The notes under the pieces are model-generated. The model worked only from the letters and a program-made list of their open reading frames with translations. It made no database searches and was not told the DNA's origin. This document shows positions 1 to 11,768 of a stretch of DNA of 64,000 nt, one piece after another. Within the stretch, counting starts at the first letter, position 1. Every line of letters begins with the position of its first letter. This stretch comes from Hansfordia pulvinata (lineage: Eukaryota; Ascomycota; Sordariomycetes; Xylariales), in the NCBI GenBank assembly GCA_006538405.1, contig BJKQ01000010.1, positions 1,240,001 to 1,304,000 on the forward strand, in the 5' to 3' direction. The translations under genes were made by a program, and so were the position numbers.

Positions 1-957
1 ACATCTACATAGCTTACCTTAGGTTAGGTCAGGTATGCATCACCAACAGCTGAGGCCTTGGCCAGGGCCCAGGCCTACCAGGGTCAAGACGCTCGGACAC
101 TCATATTTACACGTAGGTATAAGCAAGTAGCTAGGTAGGGTATGTATGTGACAATAAGCCCTCACGTTTGGCTGCAGTCGAGGCTGCAAGTTACCTCTGC
201 GCCACTCACACCGCAAAGCATCGCTTCAGCCGCCTCTTGGGACGTCCTCTCGAAGGGCCGGGTGCCGACTCCCGAGCGTGAGCTGTCGAGGTAGCATCCC
301 AAGCTGCACGTCTGTTAAGCCATACGGCATCGACACCCAAGCAAGCAAGCCACCATCACTTACTTACCTAGTCACGATGACAGCAATATATTTGGTAATG
401 TGTATGTGTTCGTAGTGCCCGGCAGTCGGTCAGCGAACAAGGGCCCGGCTGCTGCGTTGCTGACTGGGACGCGTCGCGGACCCAACACGCCGACTTTGCT
501 GATGAGATCCGGCCTCGAACGTCCGGCGGGCAAGCAGAGCGCCTGCGTCCACAACAACAATGTCGTGTTGAGCATACGATCCGAGTACCTCAGGTACGTA
601 CTCGTAGGCGCCGCCGCCGCCGCCGCCGCCCTGGCGGACGGGACGGAGCGAGGAGCGCGAAATTGGAACAGATGGTCGATGCGCCCCGTGTTGCGCCCCT
701 GCTCGGTCTAGAAGCTCTGCAAGTGGCCGGTGCGGGCCCAGGATGGCTACGGGCGGGCCACGAGTCACGTATACGGGGACCGACCTCTGGCGCAGGGGTA
801 GGTTATTAGTTGTGCCACCGCGAAAGGCAGACAACTCTTCTCGTCAGCCGTACCGCTATTCCCTGTCGTGGACATTCTCAAAGAACAGGGCTGCCGATGT
901 GAGTGAGTGAGTGAGTTCGGCTCTGGTCTGTATATTCTGACTCGAATTCCTGTAGTC
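1..957. other. Left-edge non-coding stretch
   Basis: No reading frame here looks like a real gene. The stretch holds a (GCC)n run at about 609-630, a GTGA tetranucleotide run at about 899-914 and one copy of the recurrent octamer TACTCGTA at 599-606. It lies downstream of the methyltransferase-like gene that ends at 958. Confidence 0.5.
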
Positions 958-1827
958 TCACTTCTTAAAGGTCACCTTGATGGTTGATCGCATCCACGTC
1001 CGACTCTTCTCGCGGGGCCACTTGTTCACAATGACCTCCATGCTCTCAATCTTGTCCTTCCACTCCTCCGACTTGGCCAGCTTCTTCCACATCTCCTTCC
1101 ACACCCGCTTGTTCGGGTTGTAGAAGCCGTTGCCCCAGGTCTTGGGGTGCGGGTAGAGCGAGTCTTCCGCCAGGATGTACACGGGGCCGTCGGTGTCCTG
1201 TCTCAGGAGCCGCAGCATGTTGTTCGCGACCGCCTTCTGCTCCTGCTTCGTGAAGACGTGGACCAGGTTCTTGAAGTAGAGGTGCGTGACCCGGCCCCTG
1301 ACCTCGCCGAGGCTCTTGCTGTCCTCCTCCTGGATGTCGGCAGAGTCCAGGAGCTGCTTCTTGGGCAGCCTGTCTCGGTCCTGGTAGAAGTCCAGGCTGA
1401 GGTCCAGGATCTTGTTGTCGAGGTTGGCCGCCCAGAGGCGGTCGGTGGGCACGCCCTGCCAAGCCAGCCAGCGCACCTCGGGCGCGAAGTAGGCGCCCAG
1501 GTCCAGGAAGAGCGACTTGGGGTCCGACTTGAGCGGGCTCAGGATCGTCTGCTCGTATTCCGGGAAGAACTGGATGTACGAGACGAAAATCTGCTCGGAG
1601 CTGGCAAAGGGCCAGGGCTCGGCCGCCTTGGCCTCGGGGTAGAACTTGTCCATTCTGGCCTGCTGCTCGCGGCGAGGGATTTTGGACCACTCGGCGATGA
1701 CCCTCGCGGCATCTTGGCTCGCGGTGGCCTCTCTCTCGTGGAGGTAAGGGGCCTCCGGCTCCGTGGGCGCCGACGCGACAAACGCCGCCGCCCACAGAAA
1801 GCTCGCCCAGGCAGTACAAGGCTTCAT
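958..1827 (-). CDS. Signal-peptide-bearing SAM methyltransferase-like protein
   Basis: Single-exon gene of 289 codons. The ATG at 1827 is preferred; two codons further upstream the frame only offers a TTG. Residues 1 to about 20 form a hydrophobic signal peptide ending near an Ala-Ser-Ala-Pro site, so the product is probably secreted or enters the ER. The middle resembles fungal class I methyltransferases of the type that reads DLG-x-G-x-(D/E)-(I/L)-R followed by an acidic strand and a L-x-F-x-x-R-D-x-L segment: here FLDLGAYFAPEVRWL, then AANLDNKILDLSLDFYQDRD. The second glycine of the usual SAM-binding loop is Ala or Phe here, so activity is doubtful. The C-terminal half is Lys/Trp-rich. The family assignment is an inference from motif order and the substrate is unknown. 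A long AG tract lies just upstream of the start. Confidence 0.6.
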   Translation of the reverse strand: MKPCTAWASFLWAAAFVASAPTEPEAPYLHEREATASQDAARVIAEWSKIPRREQQARMDKFYPEAKAAEPWPFASSEQIFVSYIQFFPEYEQTILSPLKSDPKSLFLDLGAYFAPEVRWLAWQGVPTDRLWAANLDNKILDLSLDFYQDRDRLPKKQLLDSADIQEEDSKSLGEVRGRVTHLYFKNLVHVFTKQEQKAVANNMLRLLRQDTDGPVYILAEDSLYPHPKTWGNGFYNPNKRVWKEMWKKLAKSEEWKDKIESMEVIVNKWPREKSRTWMRSTIKVTFKK

Positions 1828-1848
1828 GGCCAACCGGGCCGAGGTGGT

Positions 1849-3906
<2,058 letters not shown>

Positions 3907-4974
3907 ATGGCGATATCACGCGGCGGCTTCGCTGCTAACGCCATTGTCGTCTCGGTGTCCGGTCTCGCGCTTCTCTGCGCCGTCGGTCTCGCCTCGTGGA
4001 TATCGACATCCGCCGTCTTCCCGCCGGCGCTCGATTCTCTGTCTGGCAAGCTGCCAGGGTTTGTCGATACATCACGCGAGATCTGGTACCACGGACCACT
4101 CCCCCATCTTTCCCTCGCTGCGTCGGCGGTCTGGCACGGTCTGTACGCTCATGTCCTCCAGGCCAAGCTGTTCTGGCTGCTGGTCCTCGGGCTCGTGGCT
4201 TGGAAGGCCTACTGGAACTGGCAGGAGTTCCTCGACCTTGGCCAGGGCGGCACCAAGCTGACCCCTTACGGCTGGTTCAACGCTCACAAGCTCGCCTTGT
4301 TCGCATGGGTCGACATCTTCAAGGCACCGCGCATCCCGCCTCACTGGACCACCCACCGCCGAGGCCGTCTCTGGATCCCGGCGTCGCGCGGCCCCGTGCG
4401 GCCCACCATTAAGGGCATCGCGCCGCAGCGCCAGATCGACCAGCGCGGCTCGCCCAGCGTCTACTTCGCCGTCGAGGACATGCTGCGCCGCTACGCCGAC
4501 GACCATCCGCGCCAGCTCGAGTTCCGGGCCCAGTCCTTCATGGAGCACACCGTCCCCGCCCTGCACCGGCGCCTCGGGCACGACAAGGTGGGCGCCCTCG
4601 CTCTCGACACGCCCGACGAGTTTGCCGGCGAGATAGCCCACGGCCACCGCGCGGACGGCTCCCTCCACGTCGTCCTGCACCCGGACGACTGCCAGACCAT
4701 CATCGACGCCGGCTGGGGCGAGCGCAGCCGCATTGCCGGCCGCAACCCCTTCACGCGATGGTACCACCACCGGGTGTGGGGGGTTCGCTTGCCCGTCCCG
4801 GAGACCATGATGCTGATCTACGCCCCTCGCCATGCGGGCGAGTTGGAGGTCGTCACGGCCATCATCGAGAGCGCCATTTGGTTTGCCACCGGCGGCGAGG
4901 TTTTCGCGGTCAACAAGGACACTTACCCGCTGCCTGCTGCTCCCCTCCCCCTGGCTGATCAGAGCGCCAAATGA
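3907..4974 (+). CDS. Membrane-anchored luciferase-domain protein (DUF5519-type)
   Basis: Single-exon gene of 355 codons with a good start context (GCCATGG). Two hydrophobic segments, near residues 10-30 and 88-107, predict an N-terminal membrane anchor. The C-terminal half matches the fungal luciferase domain family: an E-I-A-H-x-H-x-x-D-G-S-L-H-V-V-L block (about 232-248), then D-C-Q-T-I-I-D-A-G-W-G-E-R, then P-E-T-M-M-L-I-Y-A-P-R and a closing helix. The name comes from a subdomain of luciferase-like proteins and does not imply light emission; the fungal members have no assigned reaction. The His-containing block is intact. Upstream and downstream neighbours give no pathway clue. Confidence 0.75.
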   Translation: MAISRGGFAANAIVVSVSGLALLCAVGLASWISTSAVFPPALDSLSGKLPGFVDTSREIWYHGPLPHLSLAASAVWHGLYAHVLQAKLFWLLVLGLVAWKAYWNWQEFLDLGQGGTKLTPYGWFNAHKLALFAWVDIFKAPRIPPHWTTHRRGRLWIPASRGPVRPTIKGIAPQRQIDQRGSPSVYFAVEDMLRRYADDHPRQLEFRAQSFMEHTVPALHRRLGHDKVGALALDTPDEFAGEIAHGHRADGSLHVVLHPDDCQTIIDAGWGERSRIAGRNPFTRWYHHRVWGVRLPVPETMMLIYAPRHAGELEVVTAIIESAIWFATGGEVFAVNKDTYPLPAAPLPLADQSAK

Positions 4975-6224
4975 CGCGGGCCCCGGTTTCTATTAAAAGC
5001 CGAAGCTGAAGCATGAGCCCCAGCAGACAGGCAGCGGACATTCGGGGGGCCTACGACTACGGGACCTACGCGCGCACCGGCCGTAACGGTCGCACAGGCT
5101 AGTGGCCTCAGCTGTCGCCCTGTTTCGGAGAACATTCCGTTCGCAACCGTGCCCCGCCGTTGGCTCGTCGTTCGTCATGGGAGGCTGCTGCATTTGAAAA
5201 TCCAGGCTCGAGAGCACCGCTCTAGGGTTCGTGCTGGCCGAGACAAGTTATTGAAAACAATGAATAGAGAGAGCTATCAAAGTCCGCCTCACGGCTGTCG
5301 TCCATGCCCCAGCAAGTGGGCCGCAGGCTGCAGCACTACCTGTCCACCGCAGGTATCTTGCGCTGAAGCTGACGACCAGGAAACACCATCTGGAGGCTAT
5401 CGTCAGCAGAAACGTGACCGTCTTTCAGTCCACCGCCAGTTTGGGGATTGTTGAAGTGCCCGAAAACCGCAGCGCTCGTCGACGCTCGCTGGGTGTGGCG
5501 TCTATCCGCCACTGGGTCTGATGTTTACCTCTCGCATGCGCCGCAAGCGTCCAAGTCGCCGATCAAATGATTTCATACTGCGAGACACGCCTCAGGCCGC
5601 GAGTCGCGATCCCAAACGGGCTGTCTGTTACCGTCCTATCAACAGCGTCTCCTGCAGCCAGACGACCTACTCGTACCATCCCAGCCACGTCCAATCGGCA
5701 ATGGCCGAGGTTTGGTCTCCGTCTGTCCGGCGGGGTTCTCGCACCTCCCACTAGCGCGAGCTGCTCCAGCCATGGCCCGCTCGAATCTGCGCCGGCGGGT
5801 GTGGCTAGCGGGCGGATGCGCTGGCGACAGGGGAATTTCGCACGATCCTCGGGGGCGGCGTGGACTTTTGTGGTGGTCTGGCCCAAGCCGCATCGAGTGC
5901 ACGAGGAGCAGCCGGGAGCTTGTCGCGAGCCCTTTCTTTTCCAGAGCTGTGCTCCGCTCACGACTACTCCTCACCTATCCTGCCGCATCCTTTCCCGGCA
6001 GGTCTTGAGTGGCAACGCTTTTTCCAACAGGGGCGAATAAGTGAGACCTGCGCGACCGCCAGCAGTAACCGTGTCTCAAAGAAACAAACGTCTCTGCGCC
6101 AACCGCCAATCTGGATCGCTTCCGCGCAATTCGGTCCCGTTGGTCCCCTCGGCTCCGCGGTGGCCGCGGCCCTTCCGAGGATCCCGAAGACGGCCCAACC
6201 GGCGCCGTGCCAAACCCCACCGTC
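4975..6224. other. Intergenic region, about 1.25 kb, no gene recognised
   Basis: Open frames here are short and mutually overlapping, and none resembles a known family. The segment contains the promoter of the LaeA-like gene that starts at 6225 and one TACTCGTA octamer at 5668-5675. A C/G-rich block directly precedes the start. Confidence 0.4.
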
Positions 6225-7953
6225 ATGGCCGCAGAGCCCGCGCACCCGGCCGAGGCCCGTGCCGGCCCGGACCCGGACCCGGACCCTGGAAACCCCCATC
6301 AGGAGGCCCTGACCGCCGGGGCGGCTGATATTCAGGTTGCGCCTCTCGAGGTGAGTCCCGGCGCATACTCGTACGCATGGCTGTGCGCGCTCTGACCAAC
6401 CAACCAGGCCGAGGATGACGGCGGAGATACGGACTCGGCACTGGGCGACAGCGACACGTAGGTCCAACAGTCCACCATCTATAGTTGACCGCGGTGATAG
6501 GTTTCCGGCACTGCCTGGGCTGGAGTCTGGTGTACACTGCCACTGACACCTGCTGCAGTGAGAGCTCCACGGCGTCTCTGTCGGCCAGCATTTTGGATTA
6601 CCGCACGTTGCACGGCCGCAGCTATCACAGCGAAAAATACGACACGCAGTACTGGGGGCCCAACGACGATCGGCAAAACGAGGCCATGGACATCAAGTAG
6701 GCCGCCCGCTCGGCAACCGTGCATGGCAGTGCGCTGATGCATTCTAGTCACCACTTCCTCACACTGTCTTTGGGTGGTAAACTGCATCTGGCCCCCCTGA
6801 AAAAGGACATATCGGTCCGTGAGCACTACTCTGCTTTCCGGTACCAGGGGGTGATGCTAACAGTTCGCAGAAAGTTCTAGATATTGGATGTGGAACCGGT
6901 GAGTCCTTCAACATCAACACTGGCGTCGAACCCCAATCTCGTCCAGGAGCAAGCGGCAACTGACCCATCATGTCCAGGCATCTGGGCCATGTAAGCAAGA
7001 GCGTCCTGTCCCCAGCTGATCGCGCTGACTTGCCTGCCCAGTGACTTCGCCGACGCGTACCCCGACTGCGAAGTCATTGGCACCGACTTGTCGCCCATAC
7101 AGCCGCTGTGGGCGCCTGTCAACCTGAAGTTCGAGATTGACGATGCGGAGCAGGAGTGGACGTTTGAGCCCAACAGCTTCGACTTTATCAACATTCGCTA
7201 CATGCTCGGCTCCATCCAGGACTGGCCGCGACTGTTCAAGCAGGCATACACGGCTCTGAAGCCTGGGGGCTATCTCGAAAGCTACGAATCCGACCCGTAA
7301 GAGATGCCGAGTCACGCCATGGCGAGCTGCTACAGGAATAACGAGCCCTAACAAAAAGAAAACCCGCAGTGATTTTCTAAGTGACGACGGGACCGTCAGA
7401 GCCGACTCGGCCATGCAGACATGGACGAGGCTCTTTACCGACGGCGGCAAGAAGCTTGGGCGCCCCTTCACTGTTCTGAGGGACAACCTGCAGGTCAAGA
7501 GCATGGAGGAGGCGGGCTTCGAGAACATTACAGTCCAGAACATCAAGGTCCGCGCCATCTTCCCCCTTGCAAGGCTTGAGAAACAAGAAACTGATGTATG
7601 CCAGGCACCTGTCGGAGGCTGGGCGCTTGACCCAAGACTCGCGCAAGTCGGACAGTACTCGCAGCTTGCCCTCGAGCAGGATTTGGAAGGTATGTACCGG
7701 CCGGGTCACGTTTACCGACAAACACGCTCTTCCCTCTCAGCCCGCAAACCGGCACCTGATCGACATCTGCCCGGCGTTCCTGACTGACGCGTTGCTAGGC
7801 TATGTCAACTTCATGTGGAACATCGCCATGGACAGGCCACTGGAGGAGATGCACATTTTCCTGATGTCCTTCCGCAAAGAGCTGCGCACGCGGACCATCC
7901 ACTCGTACGTGCCGCAGCGCGTCGTGTACGCCCAGAAGCCGATGGGCGCATGA
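6225..7953 (+). CDS. LaeA-like SAM-dependent methyltransferase (TAM domain)
   Basis: Ten exons read as 6225-6350, 6408-6457, 6559-6696, 6748-6814, 6871-6898, 6978-6990, 7042-7296, 7370-7547, 7605-7689 and 7799-7953, giving 364 residues with continuous phase. Family hallmarks appear in order: the Ser-rich lead-in [14 protein letters not shown], the [16 protein letters not shown] segment, motif [13 protein letters not shown], motif [13 protein letters not shown], then F-D-F-I-N-I-R-Y-M and L-K-P-G-G-Y-L-E. Homologues act in the nucleus or cytoplasm and the best-known member, LaeA, is a global regulator of secondary metabolism, but most paralogues have no known target. Exon 6 is only 13 nt. The intron at 7548-7604 is 57 nt without a stop, so it could be retained. 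No biosynthetic cluster is visible next to it. Confidence 0.85.
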
Positions 7954-8853
7954 GAGGTAATCTCCAGCTACACCAGCTTCGAGGGTGTGGTAGACTAGCC
8001 AGCCCGCCGACTCAATGGAGGGTTGCGCGCGCAATCGAATGCCTGGTTTCAAGCCTCGTGTCAGGGAGAAGCGTCCAAGTGGACCACCTTCACTATTGCC
8101 CTCTGAGTGTGGATTCGCCCTCGAGGCGTGCGGGACACAGCATCAGCACTTCGGGGACTTGGTAACTCACAAGACCCTAACTAGCATGGGCAGACTTGCC
8201 CTGGTCAATACGTACTGCTCATCCCGCTGTAACTCTCGCCGATGCCGCCACCGCTCGTTCCCAGTGCCACTGCCGTGTGAAATCAGGCTCGGCCGACGGC
8301 ATGGTGTTTGCCTGAGCCGTTGCCCGTTCCGAGCCCTAGTTCCGGGCGGCCGTTCAATCCGATCTTGAGCTCGCACTGACCCGCAGACTCAGGAACCGCA
8401 TCAGCTCGAGGAATCGAAAGTTTGTGAACGGCAACGCTGTCGGTCGGTACGTGTAATCAACAGCGAAGCCACCATTCGGCTTTACAATGCTATCCAGCAG
8501 AGAACAATGATATAGGATCTCTTGGGGTATGTCATTTGATTGGAGCTAGTCATTCAATCTCAGGTTTTAATGGGCTTACTCGAGGAGCATCATATCAGCC
8601 GAGTGCGTTCAACCCACGACCTCGAGCAATGACATTCGGCCACGCAGATGCTTCGACAACTTCCTACCACGACTAGAGCCTCCTTTCCCCCCTTACTGGC
8701 CCCATTCCTTTCTCGACTCCTTCCCAACCCCTATGAATCGAAACCCCGCTGCGCCTCAGTGATGAGACGGCATAAAAACCCGCACACCTTCTCTCCCCCA
8801 CTCTTCATATCCCGACACAGAACCACATCCCAGTTTTCTTTCTTTTTTTTTTT
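7954..8853. other. Intergenic region, about 900 bp
   Basis: No gene recognised. It separates the converging LaeA-like gene and the secreted Cys/Trp-module gene. A T12 run at 8843-8854 touches the stop codon of the latter. Confidence 0.45.
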
Positions 8854-10687
8854 TCAAACAGTAAACGTCGTCGTGCCCGGCACCGAGTGGTAATGGCGCG
8901 GCTCCGAGCTACTCCCGCCGCCACCACCACCTCTACCGCTGCCCGCCTCGCCCCCGGCGCCGACGTCCTCGCTGGGGCGCGGGGGCAGGGGCACGGTGAC
9001 GTACGAGTGCGTGTGCGTGTGCGGATACGGCGACGGGCCGCACAGCGCGCCGCCGCCGCCGCCTCCGCCGCCGTAGCCTTCCTGGGCCGAGACGCAGAGG
9101 AGCGTCGTCGACGACGACGACGACGAAGATGATGAATGGTGGTGCGGGTGTGGGCGGGGCGTGCTGCTGCTGAAGCTGACCGGGTCGTCGGACCACGTCA
9201 CCCTCGGCGGCGGCGCGTGGGTGGTCCGGGAGGAGGAGCTGGAGTGCGTGGTGGTGGAGGAGGTGGGGGAGGAGGAGGAGGTGCAGTCGCCGTCCCAGAC
9301 GTCGCAGACTGTGCTGGTCGAGGTCGCCGGGCGCCAGGAGTGCGAGTGCGAGGGCGGGTGCGAGTGCGAGTGCGGCGGGTGGTGTAGCTTGGTGGTGCTG
9401 TGGCTGTGAGGGTGGGGATGGTGCGTGCTGGAGGCGCACCAGTCGAAGGGGTACAGCTCGCAGTCGTCTGCGGAGCTGGTCGAGGTGTGACGGTGGTGGT
9501 GGTGAGAAGAGGAAGTGGAGGAGGTAGAAGAGACGTCGCACCACCAGTGGGTGCAAGTGGAGGTGGTCGACGACGGCGACCACGGCTCGGGCTCGGGCTC
9601 GGGCTCGCACCACCAGCTGGTGCAGCTCGAGGTGGTGTGCTTCGGCGCCGGGCGGGAGGAGGCGGTCGTGGGCTCGGGCCAGCCGAAGCCGCTCGTGGTC
9701 GGGCCCCGGAGGAGGAGGAGGACCGAGAGCGGGAGTGGGAGTGGGAGTGGGGCTTGGACCGGGAGAAGGAGCTCGGGGGCGTCGGCCGGGGCCAGCGGAA
9801 GCTCGACGTCGGCTGCGGCCAGGGGTACGGCGTGTCCGAGGTCAGCGTGTGGTGAGCTGCGGTGCTGCTGCGGCTGCTGCTCGACCTCGAGTGGGAAGGG
9901 TGCACGTGGGAGTGCGATGAGGAGAGCAAGGGCGGCTCCCAGCAGCCCGGCAGGGTGCATAAGAATGAGGAGCTGGAGGCGGGTGCCGGCGGGTGCGGGC
10001 GCGGACTGACGGGGCGGGACGACGAGATAGTCGTCAGGTCGGGCCACGGGACGGTCGCCGTGTCGGACGACAGCGTGTGGCGGTGCGTGTGGCTGTGGTT
10101 CGACCACAGCGACGACGTGTAGTTGACCCGCGCCGCCGATGACGACAGGAAGGGGGCTCCCAGCATCCCGGTATAGTGCACTGGCTGGGATCACGGCTGC
10201 TGCTGCTGTTGGGGTAGGTCGGCCATGGGTCGCTGATGATGGGAGTGGACGACCTCCGGGGCGCCGTCGAGGTCGAGGTGGCGTCGTCGTCGATCGTCAC
10301 CCACGTCAGGCTGGTGGTGAAGCCGGCGATGACGGAGCCCGTGTACGAGATGGACGCGCAGTGCTCGGTGCTGTGGTCCTCGATGTTGATCTGGCACTCC
10401 TGCTCGATCAGCGTCGTCGACGAGAAGACGGGCACCGTCACCGTCGACCACGTCTCTACCGGGCGGTGGCTGTGGCTCGAGATTCTCGCGGCGGCGGCCC
10501 TCGGGTTCCAGGGTCTGTGTATGTTGCCATTGGCCCGGATTGTGTCAATGCGCGCCTTCGTGACTGTCACCAATGTAGTCTCCTGCTGTTCATCCGAGGC
10601 CGTCGAGGCATGGATATATAGAGCCAGGAGGCAACTGAGCTTCAGAAGGGCTTGGTAGAAAAAACGGCCGGCGACGGAGGAGTGCAT
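8854..10687 (-). CDS. Secreted Ser/Thr/Pro/His-rich protein with repeated Cys/Trp modules; frame broken twice
   Basis: The start is the ATG at 10687, followed by a clear signal peptide (about 30 residues ending A-S-T-A-S). After a Thr/Ser-rich domain with a few Cys, the protein becomes low-complexity Ser/Thr/Pro/His sequence punctuated by short cysteine modules: CTIPGCWEPP (about 10155-10183), CTLPGCWEPP (9932-9959), CTSWWCEPEP (9606-9627), CTHWWCDV (9531-9555), CELYPFDWC (9435-9463) and CDVWDGDC (9281-9306). The first module is in one frame, the second in another and the rest in a third. The breaks fall at a five-base G run (10152-10156) and at a CCCC run near 9704-9707. Each looks like one lost base, and adding two bases makes the total length divisible by three (about 611 codons). 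No known domain was recognised. Spacers suit heavy O-glycosylation. It could be a cell-surface or wall protein, a pseudogene, or an intact gene with consensus errors. Confidence 0.5.
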
Positions 10688-11768
10688 CTTGAACTATGTC
10701 TCGCCGAAAACTTGTAATAAGAAGCTCGAGATAAATGATCACCACAAGAAGCGGCAGGAACCTGCACAAAACAGAAAAGGTCGCGAGGAACCCAAAGAGT
10801 GCTGGCCTAAAGACCTCACTTTATAGTTTGTGGCTTGATACTCTGGACAACATCTTGAAATGTGACAGAGCCGAGCTTATGCGAAACCCAGTGACAGCTT
10901 TCTAGTTTGGAAGTCTGTAGCGAGACTCATCTGATCTCGTCACCCCTCGGTGGACGGTCGCACAGAGCCTTTAAAGATGGGCTTGTATGAGCCCAGGGCG
11001 GCTTCGAGACGGCATAGGTGGGCAGCCGCGCGCCGTCCTCGATCCGGCAATCTCCTTTATGAATAATGGCCGGTGGCGGTGCGAGACTGCCGGCATTGGG
11101 TCCTGTCTCTCAAAAACGCCATACGATCCAGACTGTTGCTGCAAGTCAAGTATCGCCGGATACCGACAATAGACCTTGGATACGTCTAGGGTGGTAATTA
11201 GCGTATCAATCGGGGACACCAAAGAGGGAAACAGCATAGCATCCATCCAGGGAATTCCGGCTGGACTACCGAGGAAGCCTCGTCTTCGCCGACGATGCGT
11301 TGCAGGTCCCGTCTGGAGTGCCCATGTTCTCGCCCCATATCTACACCAAGTTGAAATTCGCGTTGCCCTGGGAAGACCCAAAGGTAGCACAGAAGGTGAT
11401 AGACATTCAGTTTGAGGCCTCTCGGCCCAGACCGCCTAATATCCGCAGTTACCCGTTCCGTGAAACGAGGTCTCGGCTGGCTGAAGCAGCACAGAATTGA
11501 CGATGCATGCCGCGAGGGTCCTGGCGAAGAGGTGGCATATGACTGTGCTTGCATGGAAGGATCCAAACTTGGCACCTGGAGCCCTCTCATGCCGCGAGTT
11601 ACTGAGTGAGTCGGCACGAGAGGATCTGGTTGCTTCGATTGTAACGGGAAGTCAATGAAAAAGCTGAGGACCCGAGCATGTCGAGGTCGTTCCTGCCTGT
11701 GCGCCATAACCCCAATGTCCTCTTCTAAAGTACATCTTGAGCCTCCGCCATGCTGACCATACAAGCTA
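10688..11768. other. Intergenic region, about 1.1 kb, with one doubtful open frame
   Basis: No gene is supported with confidence. On the plus strand an open frame of about 85 codons ends at 11500 and contains fairly balanced protein sequence (for example HIYTKLKFALPWEDPKVAQ at about 11330-11390), but it lacks an upstream ATG, splice partners or a recognisable family. It may be an exon remnant. The rest is the promoter side of the secreted Cys/Trp-module gene and the 3' flank of the dehydrogenase. Confidence 0.3.

Noticed and set aside
899..914. GTGA tandem run as a possible regulatory element
   Set aside because: A simple tetranucleotide repeat downstream of a gene with no further support.
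8887..10122. Several long plus-strand open frames opposite the Cys/Trp protein
   Set aside because: They encode Gly/Arg/Ala/Val runs that are reverse-strand shadows of Ser/Thr/Pro/His codons; the minus strand has the signal peptide and modules.
11198..11764. Minus-strand open frame of about 188 codons
   Set aside because: It starts without an ATG, has no domain or family-like pattern and overlaps a competing plus-strand frame.
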